A DNA stretch of 64,000 bases from positions 124,001 through 188,000 of the forward strand of contig CAZMGT010000001.1 of the NCBI GenBank assembly GCA_964565895.1, written 5' to 3'. This DNA comes from CAZMGT01 sp964565895. GTDB lineage: Bacteria > Armatimonadota > Zipacnadia > UBA1398 > CAZMGT01. Position 1 is the first letter of the stretch; every line of letters starts with the position of its first letter. Made by a program: the position numbers and the translations under genes. This document shows positions 17,936-27,213 of the stretch, in pieces. The notes beneath the pieces are model-generated. The model was not told the origin of the DNA and ran no database searches. It worked only from the letters and a program-made list of their open reading frames with translations.

Positions 17936-19775
17936 CACCTCCGCCTAAGCCGCACAGAGCTTGTTGCGCTTTACGCGTTTTTAATGCTCTCCTCGGTGTG
18001 GCCCGGGGTAGGCATGGCGCGCTTTATCTTCCCCTCGCTGGCGGTAATGCAATACTTCCAAGTGGACTCGCCGGACTACGCGGAGTTCGTCGCCGCGCTT
18101 CCCCCGTGGGTTGCCCCGTCGGACCCCGAGGTCGTTCGGCAAATGCGGGAGGGGATGGACGTTCCCGCGGGCAGGCGCGCGTTCGGCAACGTCCCTCTGG
18201 TCAGCGATATCCTGCGCGCCTCAGTTAGCCTTGCCCAGTGGACGGCGCGCGTGTCCTGGCTGCACTGGCTCGGGCCAATGGTTTTTCTTTACACGCTCTG
18301 CTTATCGCGCTCTATGTGTGCTTGTACCGCGTGTGCTGCTTGTTTCGCGAACGCTGGGAAGAGCACGAGCGCCTGGCCTATCCTCTGGCTCAGTTGCCGG
18401 TAATCCTCACCTCGCCCGGCCGCGAGAAGATCCTCGACCGGCCGTTTTTCAAAGACGGCGTAATGTGGGGCGGTCTCGCGCTTGCCGTGGTGTTTAACGC
18501 GTTTCACGTAATCACCGCCTACGCGCCGACCTTCCCCCGCCTGGAGCGGCAACGGGACATTTCTCGCATATTTCCCAAACGGCAATGCAACCGCCTGAGC
18601 CACGTCCTGGTTTGGCTCGCCCCGGAGCTGATCGGTTTCGGCTACCTAATGCCCAGCAGCGTTTTTCTCCTTATGTTTTCCTGCGTTGGCTTTGGGTTTT
18701 GCCGCGTGTTCTCCACGGCGATCGGCCGCGAAGTAAGCGGCGCGCTGTAGGAGCGGCAGCAGGGGATTGGGGCGTATCTTGCCCTGTTTTTGCTTATTGT
18801 GTGGAGCGCGGCGGTATCTTGCACACGTCCTGCAGCGCGCTGTGCGCGGCGCGGGCCCGCGCGGGAGCGACCCCCTCTTTCCGCGGGCAATGGTCGCTGG
18901 GGCGCTGGGCGGGTTTGTGTTCGTCGTTGCGCTGGTGGGCTGCGCGGGAATGGAGTGGTGGCTGGCCACGCTTTACCTGGGGTTAATCGGCGTGTGGGCC
19001 GTCGTTTTGGCGAGAGCGAGGGCGGAGGGCGGCACGCCGGTGGTCTACATGCACCCATACGAGCAGACCCGCCGGGCGATGACCACGTTCATTGACCCAC
19101 AGCGGCTTGTCGCTCGGGGCAAGTCCTCCGTGGCTGTAATGAACGCGCTGTTTTTACTTTCCGCGGGGCAGTTTCCCAACCAAATGGCTACGCAGGCGGA
19201 GGCCGTTCGTCTGAGTACACTGGCCAATATCGACAAGCGGAGCATGCGCCGCCTTATCTTTTGGGCCATTGCCACGGGGCTCGGGCTTGCCTTGTGGATT
19301 CACTTGGTGACCTACCACGAGTTCGGGTGCAACGTGCTAGAAGGGGCGGCGGCCGCGGGCGGGGCGTATCGCACGATGGCCACGCGCCGCGAGTTCGACG
19401 AGACCGTGGCCCTGGTTTTGGGGAACGTGGCGCGCGACGTGCGCGGCGAGCGAAACACCGTGCTCGGCGGGGCGGGGTTTGTCCTTCTTTTGCACGGTGT
19501 TAAGCTGTTCTGGATAAAGAGCCCGTTTAACCCGCTCGGCTATGCCCTGGCGATGTATCGCGGCTATTTTTGCTGGGGGCCGTTTTCTTGTCACGTGGCT
19601 TTTGCCCAGCATTATCGTGCGCCTCGGGGGAAGGCGCGCCTATCGCCGCCTTTTCCCCGGGTTTGTCGGCCTTGCCCTGGGGCACTTTCTCGCCAACGGG
19701 GTGTTTATCGGCAGCGCGGGAATTTTCTACGGCCAACAAATGGTCGGCGTCGTTGACCACGTGCGCTCGCACTAA
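17936..19775 (+). pseudogene. Decayed DUF6785/DUF6784-type membrane transporter
   Basis: The pieces read as one damaged relative of the transporters at 21.8 and 33.9 kb. Similarity begins near 17936 (LSRTELVALYAFLML). The frame shifts near 18295 (into LIALYVCLYRVCCLF). An in-frame TAG occurs at 18748-18750 just before ERQQGIGAYLALF. Further shifts occur near 18820 (into LAHVLQRAVRG) and 19575 (into LVTWLLPSIIVRLGG). The first membrane segments expected from the paralogues are missing. About 210 bp between the beta-helix stop and 17936 show no start region. Neighbouring genes are intact, so general sequencing error is unlikely, although it cannot be excluded. Confidence 0.8.
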
Positions 19776-19796
19776 GCGGCGAAGGGGTGGGGTTTG

Positions 19797-21845
19797 ATGA
19801 ACGGCACGAGGCTCGCGCGCCATTGCAAACGGGCAGTGGTTCTCCTCTGCGCAGGGCTGGCCATGGCGGCGTTTGCGCTTGTCGCCCAGGCGCAGGAGCC
19901 GCCCAAGGCGCTTGCCCGCGTTACCGTGGAGAACCTCTCCGGCAAACCCGCCGCGGGGGTATTCGTTACCTTCGGCCACCCGTTTCCCCGAGGCCTTGTG
20001 CGCACGGAGCGGCTGGCGCTGCGCGCTGCCGGGGGCCTGCTCCCCAGCCAGGTGGACGTAAAGCGCCACTACGACGACGGCTCGGTGCGCTTTGCCATTT
20101 TCACCGCAGAGATCGACCGTCTGCCCGCGCGTGGCAAGCTTGCGCTGGAGATCGTCCCCAGTGGTCGGCCTCAGGCTGTGGGCGAGGGCCCGCGCTGGGA
20201 GGACTTGCTTGCTGCCGGGTTCGACGCTGCCGTGCGCTTTGCTCTGCGCGACGGGAGGACCGTCGTTGCCCGAGCGAGCGCATTTGCCCCTCCGCACGCG
20301 CAGCCCAAGCTGTGGCTCAACGGGCCACTGTGCCGCGAGTTCTTGCTTGCCGGCGCGCCCGTTGACGAGGCGGGGCAGCGCGACAGGTTCTTGCGCGTGG
20401 AGTTTCACGTCCGCGCATATCGCGGGCTGCGCCAGGTGCGCTTGTGTTGCGTGGCCGAAAACTGCTGGGACTTCGGCGCGGGCGACCGCGACATCCCCTA
20501 CGACGTAGCCATTACCCTCGGCCGCGGCGCGCAGGAGCGCCAGGTATATGCCAAGGCGGGCGTGCGGCACTACTACCTCGCTCGCTGGCGCAAAGACTTT
20601 TGGTGGCCAACCGCACCGCCGCGCGTGCACATCGCCCACGACCTCCGCGCGCTCATCGCCAGCGGCGCGGTGCCTCCCTATGACACGAGCATCAAGATCC
20701 CCGAGCAGGTATGCGCCAAGCAGGCAGCGCGTTGGCGCAACTGCCCGCACGACATTTTGGAAAACGGCCTGATCATTAAGTATTTCCCGACCACCGGCGG
20801 GCGGGAGGACATCGGGCCATATCCCGCGTGGGCGGCGCGCTATCTCATCAGCCAAGACCCGCGGCTAAAGGAAATTTGCCTCGGCCTGGGCGACCTTGCC
20901 GGAAGCTTCTCCTATCACGTGCGCAGCTCGAAAACAGGACGCGTGTTGACTATTGACGAGCGGCCGATGTTCTGGCTCGACGAGCGGGGCAAGGACAAGC
21001 TCCCCGGCAAGCACAACAGCCCATATACCGTAGACCAGGCGCACCAGCCCTCGCTGGCCTATATTCCCTACCTCGTCACTGGCGACAAGTATTACCTGGA
21101 CGAGATGTATTTCTGGGCGGGGGGCTGTCTGCTGAGTCAGTGGTTCGTCCCGCGCGAGAACGAAAAGGGCCTGCTTAAGGGCGACCAGGTGCGCGGGCAG
21201 GCGTGGGCCTTTCGCCAGCTTGTCGACGCCGCCGCTTACGGCTGCGATGGCGACCCTGAGGTGGCCTATTTCGACGAGAAAATTCGCAACAACATCGCCT
21301 ACTGGACGCACTGGGCCACGCGGCCCAACGCCAGCCCGTTCGGGACATATCAGGAGTCGCGCTTTCCGACAAACCGCGTGGGCTTTCCCGCGATGATCGC
21401 CGTGGCCCCGTGGCAGCAGGACTTCCTCGCCTGGGCCATGGACCACGCCGTGCGCCAGGGCTACCCCGAGGCGGCGGTGTTCCGCGACTATCTCCTGCGC
21501 TTTACCGTGGGTCGGTTTACCAACGCCCCGGACTACGATCCCCGGCACGGCGCGCCATACTTCATCATCGTTGGCGTTCGGGGAACAAAGCAAAGGCCCC
21601 AGCGCCTGTTTACCTCGTGGAAGCAGATGCACGAGGCGACGTTTGGCAAAAACCCGCGCGCAGCCGACCGCGGCTTCGGCAGCTACGGCCAAATCTCGCG
21701 TATGGCGCTGACCATCGCCGTGCGCGCGGGGATCCCCAAGGCGGACCAGGCGCTGCGCTATGTGGAAAGCAAAATAAACCTTGCCGACTTCGCCAAAGAC
21801 CCCACCTGGGCGTTTGCCAACCCGCTTGCCGCGCGCGGCCCCTAG
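19797..21845 (+). CDS. Secreted PcRGLX/YetA-like RIFT-barrel protein, possible polysaccharide lyase
   Basis: The ATG at 19797 follows the purine-rich GAAGGGGTGGGG and gives 682 residues with a Sec signal ending near AQAQ (residue 32). The segment after it, ARVTVENLSGKPAAGVFVTF, followed by LPSQVDVKRHYDDGSVRFA, is characteristic of the N-terminal RIFT barrel of PcRGLX-type exo-rhamnogalacturonan lyase-like proteins. The C-terminal half (from about residue 400) is helical and aromatic, consistent with an alpha/alpha toroid. The activity is inferred from family resemblance only. It follows the transporter pseudogene by about 20 bp and is convergent with an intact transporter, sharing CTAG. Confidence 0.6.
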   Translation: MNGTRLARHCKRAVVLLCAGLAMAAFALVAQAQEPPKALARVTVENLSGKPAAGVFVTFGHPFPRGLVRTERLALRAAGGLLPSQVDVKRHYDDGSVRFAIFTAEIDRLPARGKLALEIVPSGRPQAVGEGPRWEDLLAAGFDAAVRFALRDGRTVVARASAFAPPHAQPKLWLNGPLCREFLLAGAPVDEAGQRDRFLRVEFHVRAYRGLRQVRLCCVAENCWDFGAGDRDIPYDVAITLGRGAQERQVYAKAGVRHYYLARWRKDFWWPTAPPRVHIAHDLRALIASGAVPPYDTSIKIPEQVCAKQAARWRNCPHDILENGLIIKYFPTTGGREDIGPYPAWAARYLISQDPRLKEICLGLGDLAGSFSYHVRSSKTGRVLTIDERPMFWLDERGKDKLPGKHNSPYTVDQAHQPSLAYIPYLVTGDKYYLDEMYFWAGGCLLSQWFVPRENEKGLLKGDQVRGQAWAFRQLVDAAAYGCDGDPEVAYFDEKIRNNIAYWTHWATRPNASPFGTYQESRFPTNRVGFPAMIAVAPWQQDFLAWAMDHAVRQGYPEAAVFRDYLLRFTVGRFTNAPDYDPRHGAPYFIIVGVRGTKQRPQRLFTSWKQMHEATFGKNPRAADRGFGSYGQISRMALTIAVRAGIPKADQALRYVESKINLADFAKDPTWAFANPLAARGP

Positions 21846-23893
21846 CCCGGAAGAAGCTGGTAGGTTACCGTGGGGTCGCGGTATATCCAGCCCACAATGT
21901 TCCAAGTAATTCCGGCAAGCACATCGCCGATAATCAGCCCCACAAAAAACGGGCGCGCGGCGCGCAAGCCGCGCATTCCCCCAATGCGCAAAATGGCGCT
22001 TTTAAACAGCCAACCCAAAAAGACGGAAAACCAAATCCATCTCGTCGAGTATGCCGTCATAATGCACATCCCCGCGGGGTGCAGGGCAAACCAGGGGCGG
22101 CGCGCGCGAAAGAAAAGCATTGCCAACACAGCGCCAAATGCGCCGATGAGATAAGCGGTGTTTGTCCCGTCGCGCTCGAGAGGGCTGAGGATGAGCCTGC
22201 GCGTGAGGTCATAAGGGCGTTGGGAGCAGATAACATATGCCCAGCGGTCGGGCAGGGTGCCCGCGGCCTGGATATATGCGAGGCGGATGCCGGTGTAGTA
22301 AGCAAAGAAATAGGCCGCCGCGACAGCGAGCATTGCCCCGCCGAGCACGTGGCTCCGGCGAAGGGCGACGGGGTCTGCCGCGCGCAGGCCGTTGAGCAGC
22401 GAGGGAAGCAGGCACTCGCGCGGATCTTGAATGTAAATGGTCTGCCACAGGGGAAGGACGCCGCAGGTCGCCGGCGAGAGCATCTTGCTCCCCAGGTTGC
22501 CCGTATACAGGTCGCTGGGCAGCGAGGGGGCCTGGACGAAGAAAATGCCCCCGTTGGTCACCAGCCAGGAGAGCACGACGATCGTTACAAACGTCCCCGC
22601 GAGGGTTAGGGACATCCAGAGAAGTTGCGCGCCCGCGGCGAAAAACCAGGCGAGACAAATGGCTAGGCCGGCAAACAAAAGCACCGCGGCCCAGCGATAG
22701 CCAAGCGGCTCGTGGCGATCGTCATAGCCCCCGGGGCGGCCGACGATCGTTCGCCATACGCGCCCGAGATGCTCGCGGGCGACCCAGACGATCCACAGGG
22801 CGAGCGCCAGATGTGCCCCGGCTTGGAGCTGCTGCTCCCCGCCGGTGGTTTGGCCGAGCCCCGCGGTGCCCTCGGACAGCCCAAAGTTGCCCCGTATCAG
22901 ACGCAGCACGCCGCCGAAAAGCAGAAAAAACCACACGGAAAACGAGATCTCCGTCCGCGTGAGGTACGTTATCCCGACCATCATGGGGAAGATCTTGAGC
23001 ATGAGCCAGCCGAAGTGGCGAAAGCGCAGGCCGAAGAGCTCAAGCTGCTTTAGGAAACCAGTGAGGTCTGTCTGCAAGTGCGGGTCGGGAAGCGACGGGT
23101 TAAACTTGCGCAGGCCAGCGAGCAGGTGCACGCCGTAGACCAGGGCCACGGTTAGCCAGAACAGCCAGCTTCGGCACCACGCGGGCAGCCGCGGCTGGGG
23201 CTCGGCGCTCTGGGCGAGCTCCACGGGCAGGTCGATTAACGGAAAGGAAAACGCCTCGCGTTCCACCCACTGCCGCCGCAAAAGCGCGGCGAGAGCCACG
23301 GTGATTAGGTAAAAGCCGAGGGTCATTGTCGTCCAGGCCAAGGCGGGCGCGAGCCACGCGCGCCAGGGGATGTGCCGGGGATCGTAGTTGGGCACACCCT
23401 CATAGTACATCCGCGCGGCCTCTTCGTCGGCAAGCACCATCCACTTCGGAATGTTTGGCTTGACCAGATCGTCGTAGCGGTTCTGCGGCGTGGCGTAGTA
23501 GTAAAGCCCAGCGGGGACGGGCCCCATGAGGCGCAGGAGGCCGGAGGAGGGGATGCCCGAGCAGGCGATGAGCATGGCCCAGACGCACACCAGCTCGCCC
23601 GCTCGCAAGGGCCTGGGCGCGGGGAGGCGCAGCTCGCGCAGCCAGCGCAGGGCGAGATTTACCGGCAGAGCGAGCACAAGCAGGACAACAAACGCGCCAA
23701 ACGGGAAGTGGTTGCCCGCGATGTAGGTGTTTTGCAACCAAAAGTCGTTGGCCGGTGTGAGCCAGGCGAGGAACACCCCCGCCCCCAACCCAATAGCCAA
23801 GGCGCGCAGGGTAAGGGGCTGGCGGGGAGCAGCCTGCTCAGGGCTTTTCTCGCTGACGCATAGCAGCCCGCCCGTTTTAGCAGCGTGCGCCAT
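21842..23893 (-). CDS. DUF6785/DUF6784-type (OPT-like) membrane transporter
   Basis: A 683-residue polytopic membrane protein with roughly a dozen hydrophobic segments. It starts after a short cytoplasmic tail (LALRALAIGLGAGVFLAWL) and ends in paired helices with the family pattern FALHPAGM...GMRGLRAARPFFVGLIIGD. Proteins of this kind are widespread in polysaccharide-degrading Armatimonadota and PVC-like bacteria and resemble oligopeptide transporters; their substrates are not established. The location downstream of the DUF4838 and GH2-fusion genes suggests uptake of sugar products. The start codon lacks a clear Shine-Dalgarno. Confidence 0.8.
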   Translation of the reverse strand: MAHAAKTGGLLCVSEKSPEQAAPRQPLTLRALAIGLGAGVFLAWLTPANDFWLQNTYIAGNHFPFGAFVVLLVLALPVNLALRWLRELRLPAPRPLRAGELVCVWAMLIACSGIPSSGLLRLMGPVPAGLYYYATPQNRYDDLVKPNIPKWMVLADEEAARMYYEGVPNYDPRHIPWRAWLAPALAWTTMTLGFYLITVALAALLRRQWVEREAFSFPLIDLPVELAQSAEPQPRLPAWCRSWLFWLTVALVYGVHLLAGLRKFNPSLPDPHLQTDLTGFLKQLELFGLRFRHFGWLMLKIFPMMVGITYLTRTEISFSVWFFLLFGGVLRLIRGNFGLSEGTAGLGQTTGGEQQLQAGAHLALALWIVWVAREHLGRVWRTIVGRPGGYDDRHEPLGYRWAAVLLFAGLAICLAWFFAAGAQLLWMSLTLAGTFVTIVVLSWLVTNGGIFFVQAPSLPSDLYTGNLGSKMLSPATCGVLPLWQTIYIQDPRECLLPSLLNGLRAADPVALRRSHVLGGAMLAVAAAYFFAYYTGIRLAYIQAAGTLPDRWAYVICSQRPYDLTRRLILSPLERDGTNTAYLIGAFGAVLAMLFFRARRPWFALHPAGMCIMTAYSTRWIWFSVFLGWLFKSAILRIGGMRGLRAARPFFVGLIIGDVLAGITWNIVGWIYRDPTVTYQLLPG

Positions 23894-24174
23894 AGTGAGG
23901 ATTTTTGCCCCGCGCTTTTATGTTCACCTTCTCACAACAAAACGTCCCCGCAGCGGCGGGTTTGGGCAGCGCCTCAACGCAGAAAGGCCCCTCGCTCCCC
24001 AGCCATGCGCGACGCTCGCTTTGCGTGTCGGCGCCCGCCGCGAGCGGTTGGAACGGGAAGTAGTTCGCGAGTTACATGTCCCCGCTCAGGTGTTTTCGGA
24101 CAATCAGTCGAAAACGCGCGAAGGGGAAATTTTTCACAGCAACTGGAGAGCTGGCGCTCAGGTCATTTCGGTCG
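23894..24174. other. 281-bp intergenic region with an inverted repeat and a direct repeat
   Basis: No gene is visible. It contains a GTTTTCG...CGAAAAC palindrome (arms 24092-24098 and 24109-24115) and two copies of CGCTCAGGT at 24083-24091 and 24155-24163. It separates the DUF4838 stop from the transporter start and probably holds the transporter's control region. No convincing -35/-10 pair was found. Confidence 0.4.
24092..24115. repeat. Inverted repeat GTTTTCG-N10-CGAAAAC
   Basis: Perfect 7-bp arms separated by 10 nt; the pairing extends inward with GAC/GT and one unpaired base. It sits about 60 bp past the DUF4838 stop and 200 bp ahead of the transporter start. It could be a regulator's operator or an RNA hairpin. 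No T-run follows it on the minus strand, so a simple terminator is unlikely. Confidence 0.45.
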
Positions 24175-27100
24175 CTAAGCTCCCTTGCGGCGCTTGCCGC
24201 TCGAGCCGCGCGCTACGGGTATAGCCTCCACATAATCCACGCTGACGCTTTTTACGTTGCCCACCTCGCGCGGTGGGGCAAACCAGATGTAAAACGCCGG
24301 AGACGGTTGGAACTCGCCGACCTTGATCAGCGTCCACGTGTTCTGCTTCAGCACCTTGAGCGAGATGCTCCGCGCACACAGGGTCCGTCGGCCGGCCGTG
24401 TCGTAGACCCCTGCGGAGAGGGCTTGGCCTTGCTCCTTCGCCTTGTCTACCTTCACCGCGGCCCATAGCGCATAGGTCGTTCCGCGGGCAAACCGCGCCG
24501 GGTCTGGCCGCCACTGCACGGCCCACTCATAGTGCGTGCCCGGCATCCAGGCGCAAGCGCCGTCGCTCGCCGAGGGGTCGGGGCGCGCCTCAGCCCACTG
24601 CCCCTCGCGCACATAATGGAACTCGTCCTGCTGGGCGCAAACGGCGCCGGCGACCGCGCCCGGCGTCCGGGCTTCGGCGCGCGGGAATCGCGTCACGTCC
24701 TCGACAATCTCAAACCTCTCGCTCAGCTCTGTGCTGCCCCCCGGGGCAAGCTCCCCAGCGCAGGCGACACGCAGCTCGGACAGGGGCCCGGCTGCGTTTA
24801 CCCGCACCCCACCGGAGCGCACGGCCGGCCCGCTCGCCGCCCAGCGAATCGCCAAGCCCAGCTTGTGGTTTACTATGGCGACGCCGTCGCTGAGTTGCGC
24901 CGGGGCAAGCCCCCGGCCGCCCTCGGCGTGGCCTTGCCCAGGAGCCAACGGCCAAGCCTGGCCGCCGGCAACTAGCGTAAGCTCCTCCGGCGGCCCCAAG
25001 CTCAGGCGAAAGCTCGTGTTCAACGCCCCAGGGAGCGCCGCCTGCGAGGTGTTCGTGAGCCGCGTGGTAATCGTGAACGCCGCGCCGCGTTGGGCAAGCG
25101 AGATCGTCCGCACAAGCTGCGCCCCGCCCTCGAGCACGGTGGTCAGCTTAAGCTGCTGAGCGCCGGCCTCTACGCTAAGCTTGTGGGCAAATGCATCGCT
25201 CCATCCCGGCCCGAACCCCGCCGTTTTCCACCACGCGCCATAGCCGCCGGAGGCGGGGAACTGCGCCTCGCCCGGCTGCGCCATGTGGCACAGGTTGCGC
25301 TCGCTCGGCTTGAGCCACAGCCCAATGATTCGCCCGCCCAGCTCGGGGACGACGGCCAGCTTGAGCTTGTCGTTCTCCAGCGAGAGCACGCGGTATTCGC
25401 CGAACTTGCGCTTTAGCTCGGAGAGGAACCCGGCGATGCTCCTCAGCCGGTGCTCGCCGTAGTGGGTGATGCCTTTTTTACGCGCCACCTCGGCAAACCG
25501 CTGAGCCACGGCGGCCATCGGGTCGCGCTGCTCTGGGCGATACAGCCCGCCTTCTAGCACATAGGGCGCAGGCGCCGCGGGCTTATGCCGCCGGAGCATG
25601 ACATATTGCACAGGCAGGCGCGCCACGCGCACGCGCTGGAGCAGTACCGGATCGCTGGCAACCGCCGCCTCGGCGTTGTCGAACAGCTCGTTTGCCCGAG
25701 CGAGGATATCGTCGCTCAGGTAGCGGGCGTTCTCTGGGCTTTGCCAAATGTTCACGTGAATGTTCTCCCGCCTGACCTTTTCATGGATGAGGTCGATATA
25801 CTGCCGGATGGGGCCTGCAGCCGCGCCGTAGTAGGCCTGAAGGAATTCGCTCATCGCCTTCTCCACGTCATAGTCGGGATTCCACAGCAGTTTTGCGAGA
25901 AGGTAGGCGCGCAGCTCGGCGAACTCTCCGCCGACCGAGGTGTAGTTGCCCTCCTCGAATACGCCCGTTACCCCGTGGTCGATGAAAAACTGAATATTGG
26001 GCTGCAGCACATTTAGGTTAGGGAACGGGAGGAGGTAGTGCGGGAAGTCTACGACATAGTCCCAAATCCACAGGCGCTTGTGAATTTTGCCCCAGCGCTC
26101 GATATCGCGGCGGAAGTCGCTGTTGGCCTTGCTGTCGCACGTAGCCAGGGGGTGTGAGAAGCAGCACTCGATGGTGCACAGGCGGATGACCACATTCGGC
26201 CGGGGCCTCATGTGCGCGGGCGGCTTGCGGCTGTAGTGGTAGGCGAGGGTATCTACGATTTTGTCCGGGAACTCGTCGCGCACATAGTCCGCGACGTAGT
26301 TCGCCAGCTCCAAAATGGGCCCGATGGGCGAGCCCTCGCGCTCCATTACTGCGCGGCAGCGGGGACACTCGCACCAGTTTCCCCAGTCGTTCTGCGACAC
26401 GGAGAACACCGTCGCTTCGGGATGCGCGCGCATGCGGCGCAGCACTTCCTCGGCGACCAGGCGCTTAACCTCGGGGTTTGTGCAGCAAAGCTGCGTGCGC
26501 TCTTTAATGCGTCGCCCGTTGCGCAGGGAGTAGTATTCTGGGTGCTCGTCGAAGTATTTCTCCGGCGGGAGCAAGCTGTTAAACGTGTGCACGAAGCCGT
26601 AGTAGGCAACCTTTCCCCCATGCTTTTCGTCCAGCGGGGCGGCGTTGCTGTTTAGCTTGTTGCGCGCGCACCAGTCGGGGTCGAACGCGTGTTTATAAAA
26701 CACCTCGCGATACTCCAGCGTGGGAAGCTGTGTGTCGTTGATCGGCCCGATGGCAATGCGCCGGCGGCGCGGGATATACGAGCAGTCCGGGGCGAACCAG
26801 CGGCAGCCCAAGTAGTCCTCCAACAACGTATAGACGCCATATAGCGTCCCGCGAAGCCGCCCGCCGGCGATCGCCAGGTGCCCGCCCACTGTTCTGATGG
26901 TAAACCCCTCGTTGCCCAGCCGGTCGAAGTCTATTTTGGTGTTTAGCTGGCGCAAGTGCGCGTTGTTGCCGAGGATTATCTCGTGCGCGGAAAGGGGGCC
27001 CGCGTCGCCTTCAATGGGCAGCCGCGCCCCGCTGATCTCTGCGATAAACCGCCTCAGCTCTTCGGCAGCATAGCGCTCCGAGGGCGAAGCCTCGCTCGCC

Positions 27101-27213
27101 AGGACAATGCGAAAATCCGACTGCCCGCCATCTGCGATAACCAGTTGCTGGGCCATAACAGGAACGCTCCCTACCATGGCGATTGCCGCGGCAAAAATGC
27201 GCGCGTAGCTCAT
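24175..27213 (-). CDS. Secreted DUF4838 glycan-active protein
   Basis: A 1012-residue protein with a Sec signal (residues 1-21, ending VMAQ). An N-terminal GH20/GH67-like accessory domain (ERYAAEELRRFIAEISGARL, then EIILGNN) is followed by the DUF4838 barrel at about 120-480 (LYGVYTLLEDYLGCRWFAPD; VFSVSQNDWGNWCECPRC). The last 400 residues are beta-rich, with a carbohydrate-binding appearance. DUF4838 is related in fold to alpha-glucuronidases, but no activity is proven. The ATG overlaps the stop of the 2180-residue upstream gene as ATGA (27210-27213), so the two are translationally coupled and likely work on the same polymer. Confidence 0.75.
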   Translation of the reverse strand: MSYARIFAAAIAMVGSVPVMAQQLVIADGGQSDFRIVLASEASPSERYAAEELRRFIAEISGARLPIEGDAGPLSAHEIILGNNAHLRQLNTKIDFDRLGNEGFTIRTVGGHLAIAGGRLRGTLYGVYTLLEDYLGCRWFAPDCSYIPRRRRIAIGPINDTQLPTLEYREVFYKHAFDPDWCARNKLNSNAAPLDEKHGGKVAYYGFVHTFNSLLPPEKYFDEHPEYYSLRNGRRIKERTQLCCTNPEVKRLVAEEVLRRMRAHPEATVFSVSQNDWGNWCECPRCRAVMEREGSPIGPILELANYVADYVRDEFPDKIVDTLAYHYSRKPPAHMRPRPNVVIRLCTIECCFSHPLATCDSKANSDFRRDIERWGKIHKRLWIWDYVVDFPHYLLPFPNLNVLQPNIQFFIDHGVTGVFEEGNYTSVGGEFAELRAYLLAKLLWNPDYDVEKAMSEFLQAYYGAAAGPIRQYIDLIHEKVRRENIHVNIWQSPENARYLSDDILARANELFDNAEAAVASDPVLLQRVRVARLPVQYVMLRRHKPAAPAPYVLEGGLYRPEQRDPMAAVAQRFAEVARKKGITHYGEHRLRSIAGFLSELKRKFGEYRVLSLENDKLKLAVVPELGGRIIGLWLKPSERNLCHMAQPGEAQFPASGGYGAWWKTAGFGPGWSDAFAHKLSVEAGAQQLKLTTVLEGGAQLVRTISLAQRGAAFTITTRLTNTSQAALPGALNTSFRLSLGPPEELTLVAGGQAWPLAPGQGHAEGGRGLAPAQLSDGVAIVNHKLGLAIRWAASGPAVRSGGVRVNAAGPLSELRVACAGELAPGGSTELSERFEIVEDVTRFPRAEARTPGAVAGAVCAQQDEFHYVREGQWAEARPDPSASDGACAWMPGTHYEWAVQWRPDPARFARGTTYALWAAVKVDKAKEQGQALSAGVYDTAGRRTLCARSISLKVLKQNTWTLIKVGEFQPSPAFYIWFAPPREVGNVKSVSVDYVEAIPVARGSSGKRRKGA

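Noticed and set aside
19527..20855. Minus-strand open frame of about 440 codons opposite the RIFT-barrel gene
   Set aside because: Composition and lack of motifs mark it as a shadow; the plus-strand gene has a signal peptide, Shine-Dalgarno and family segments.
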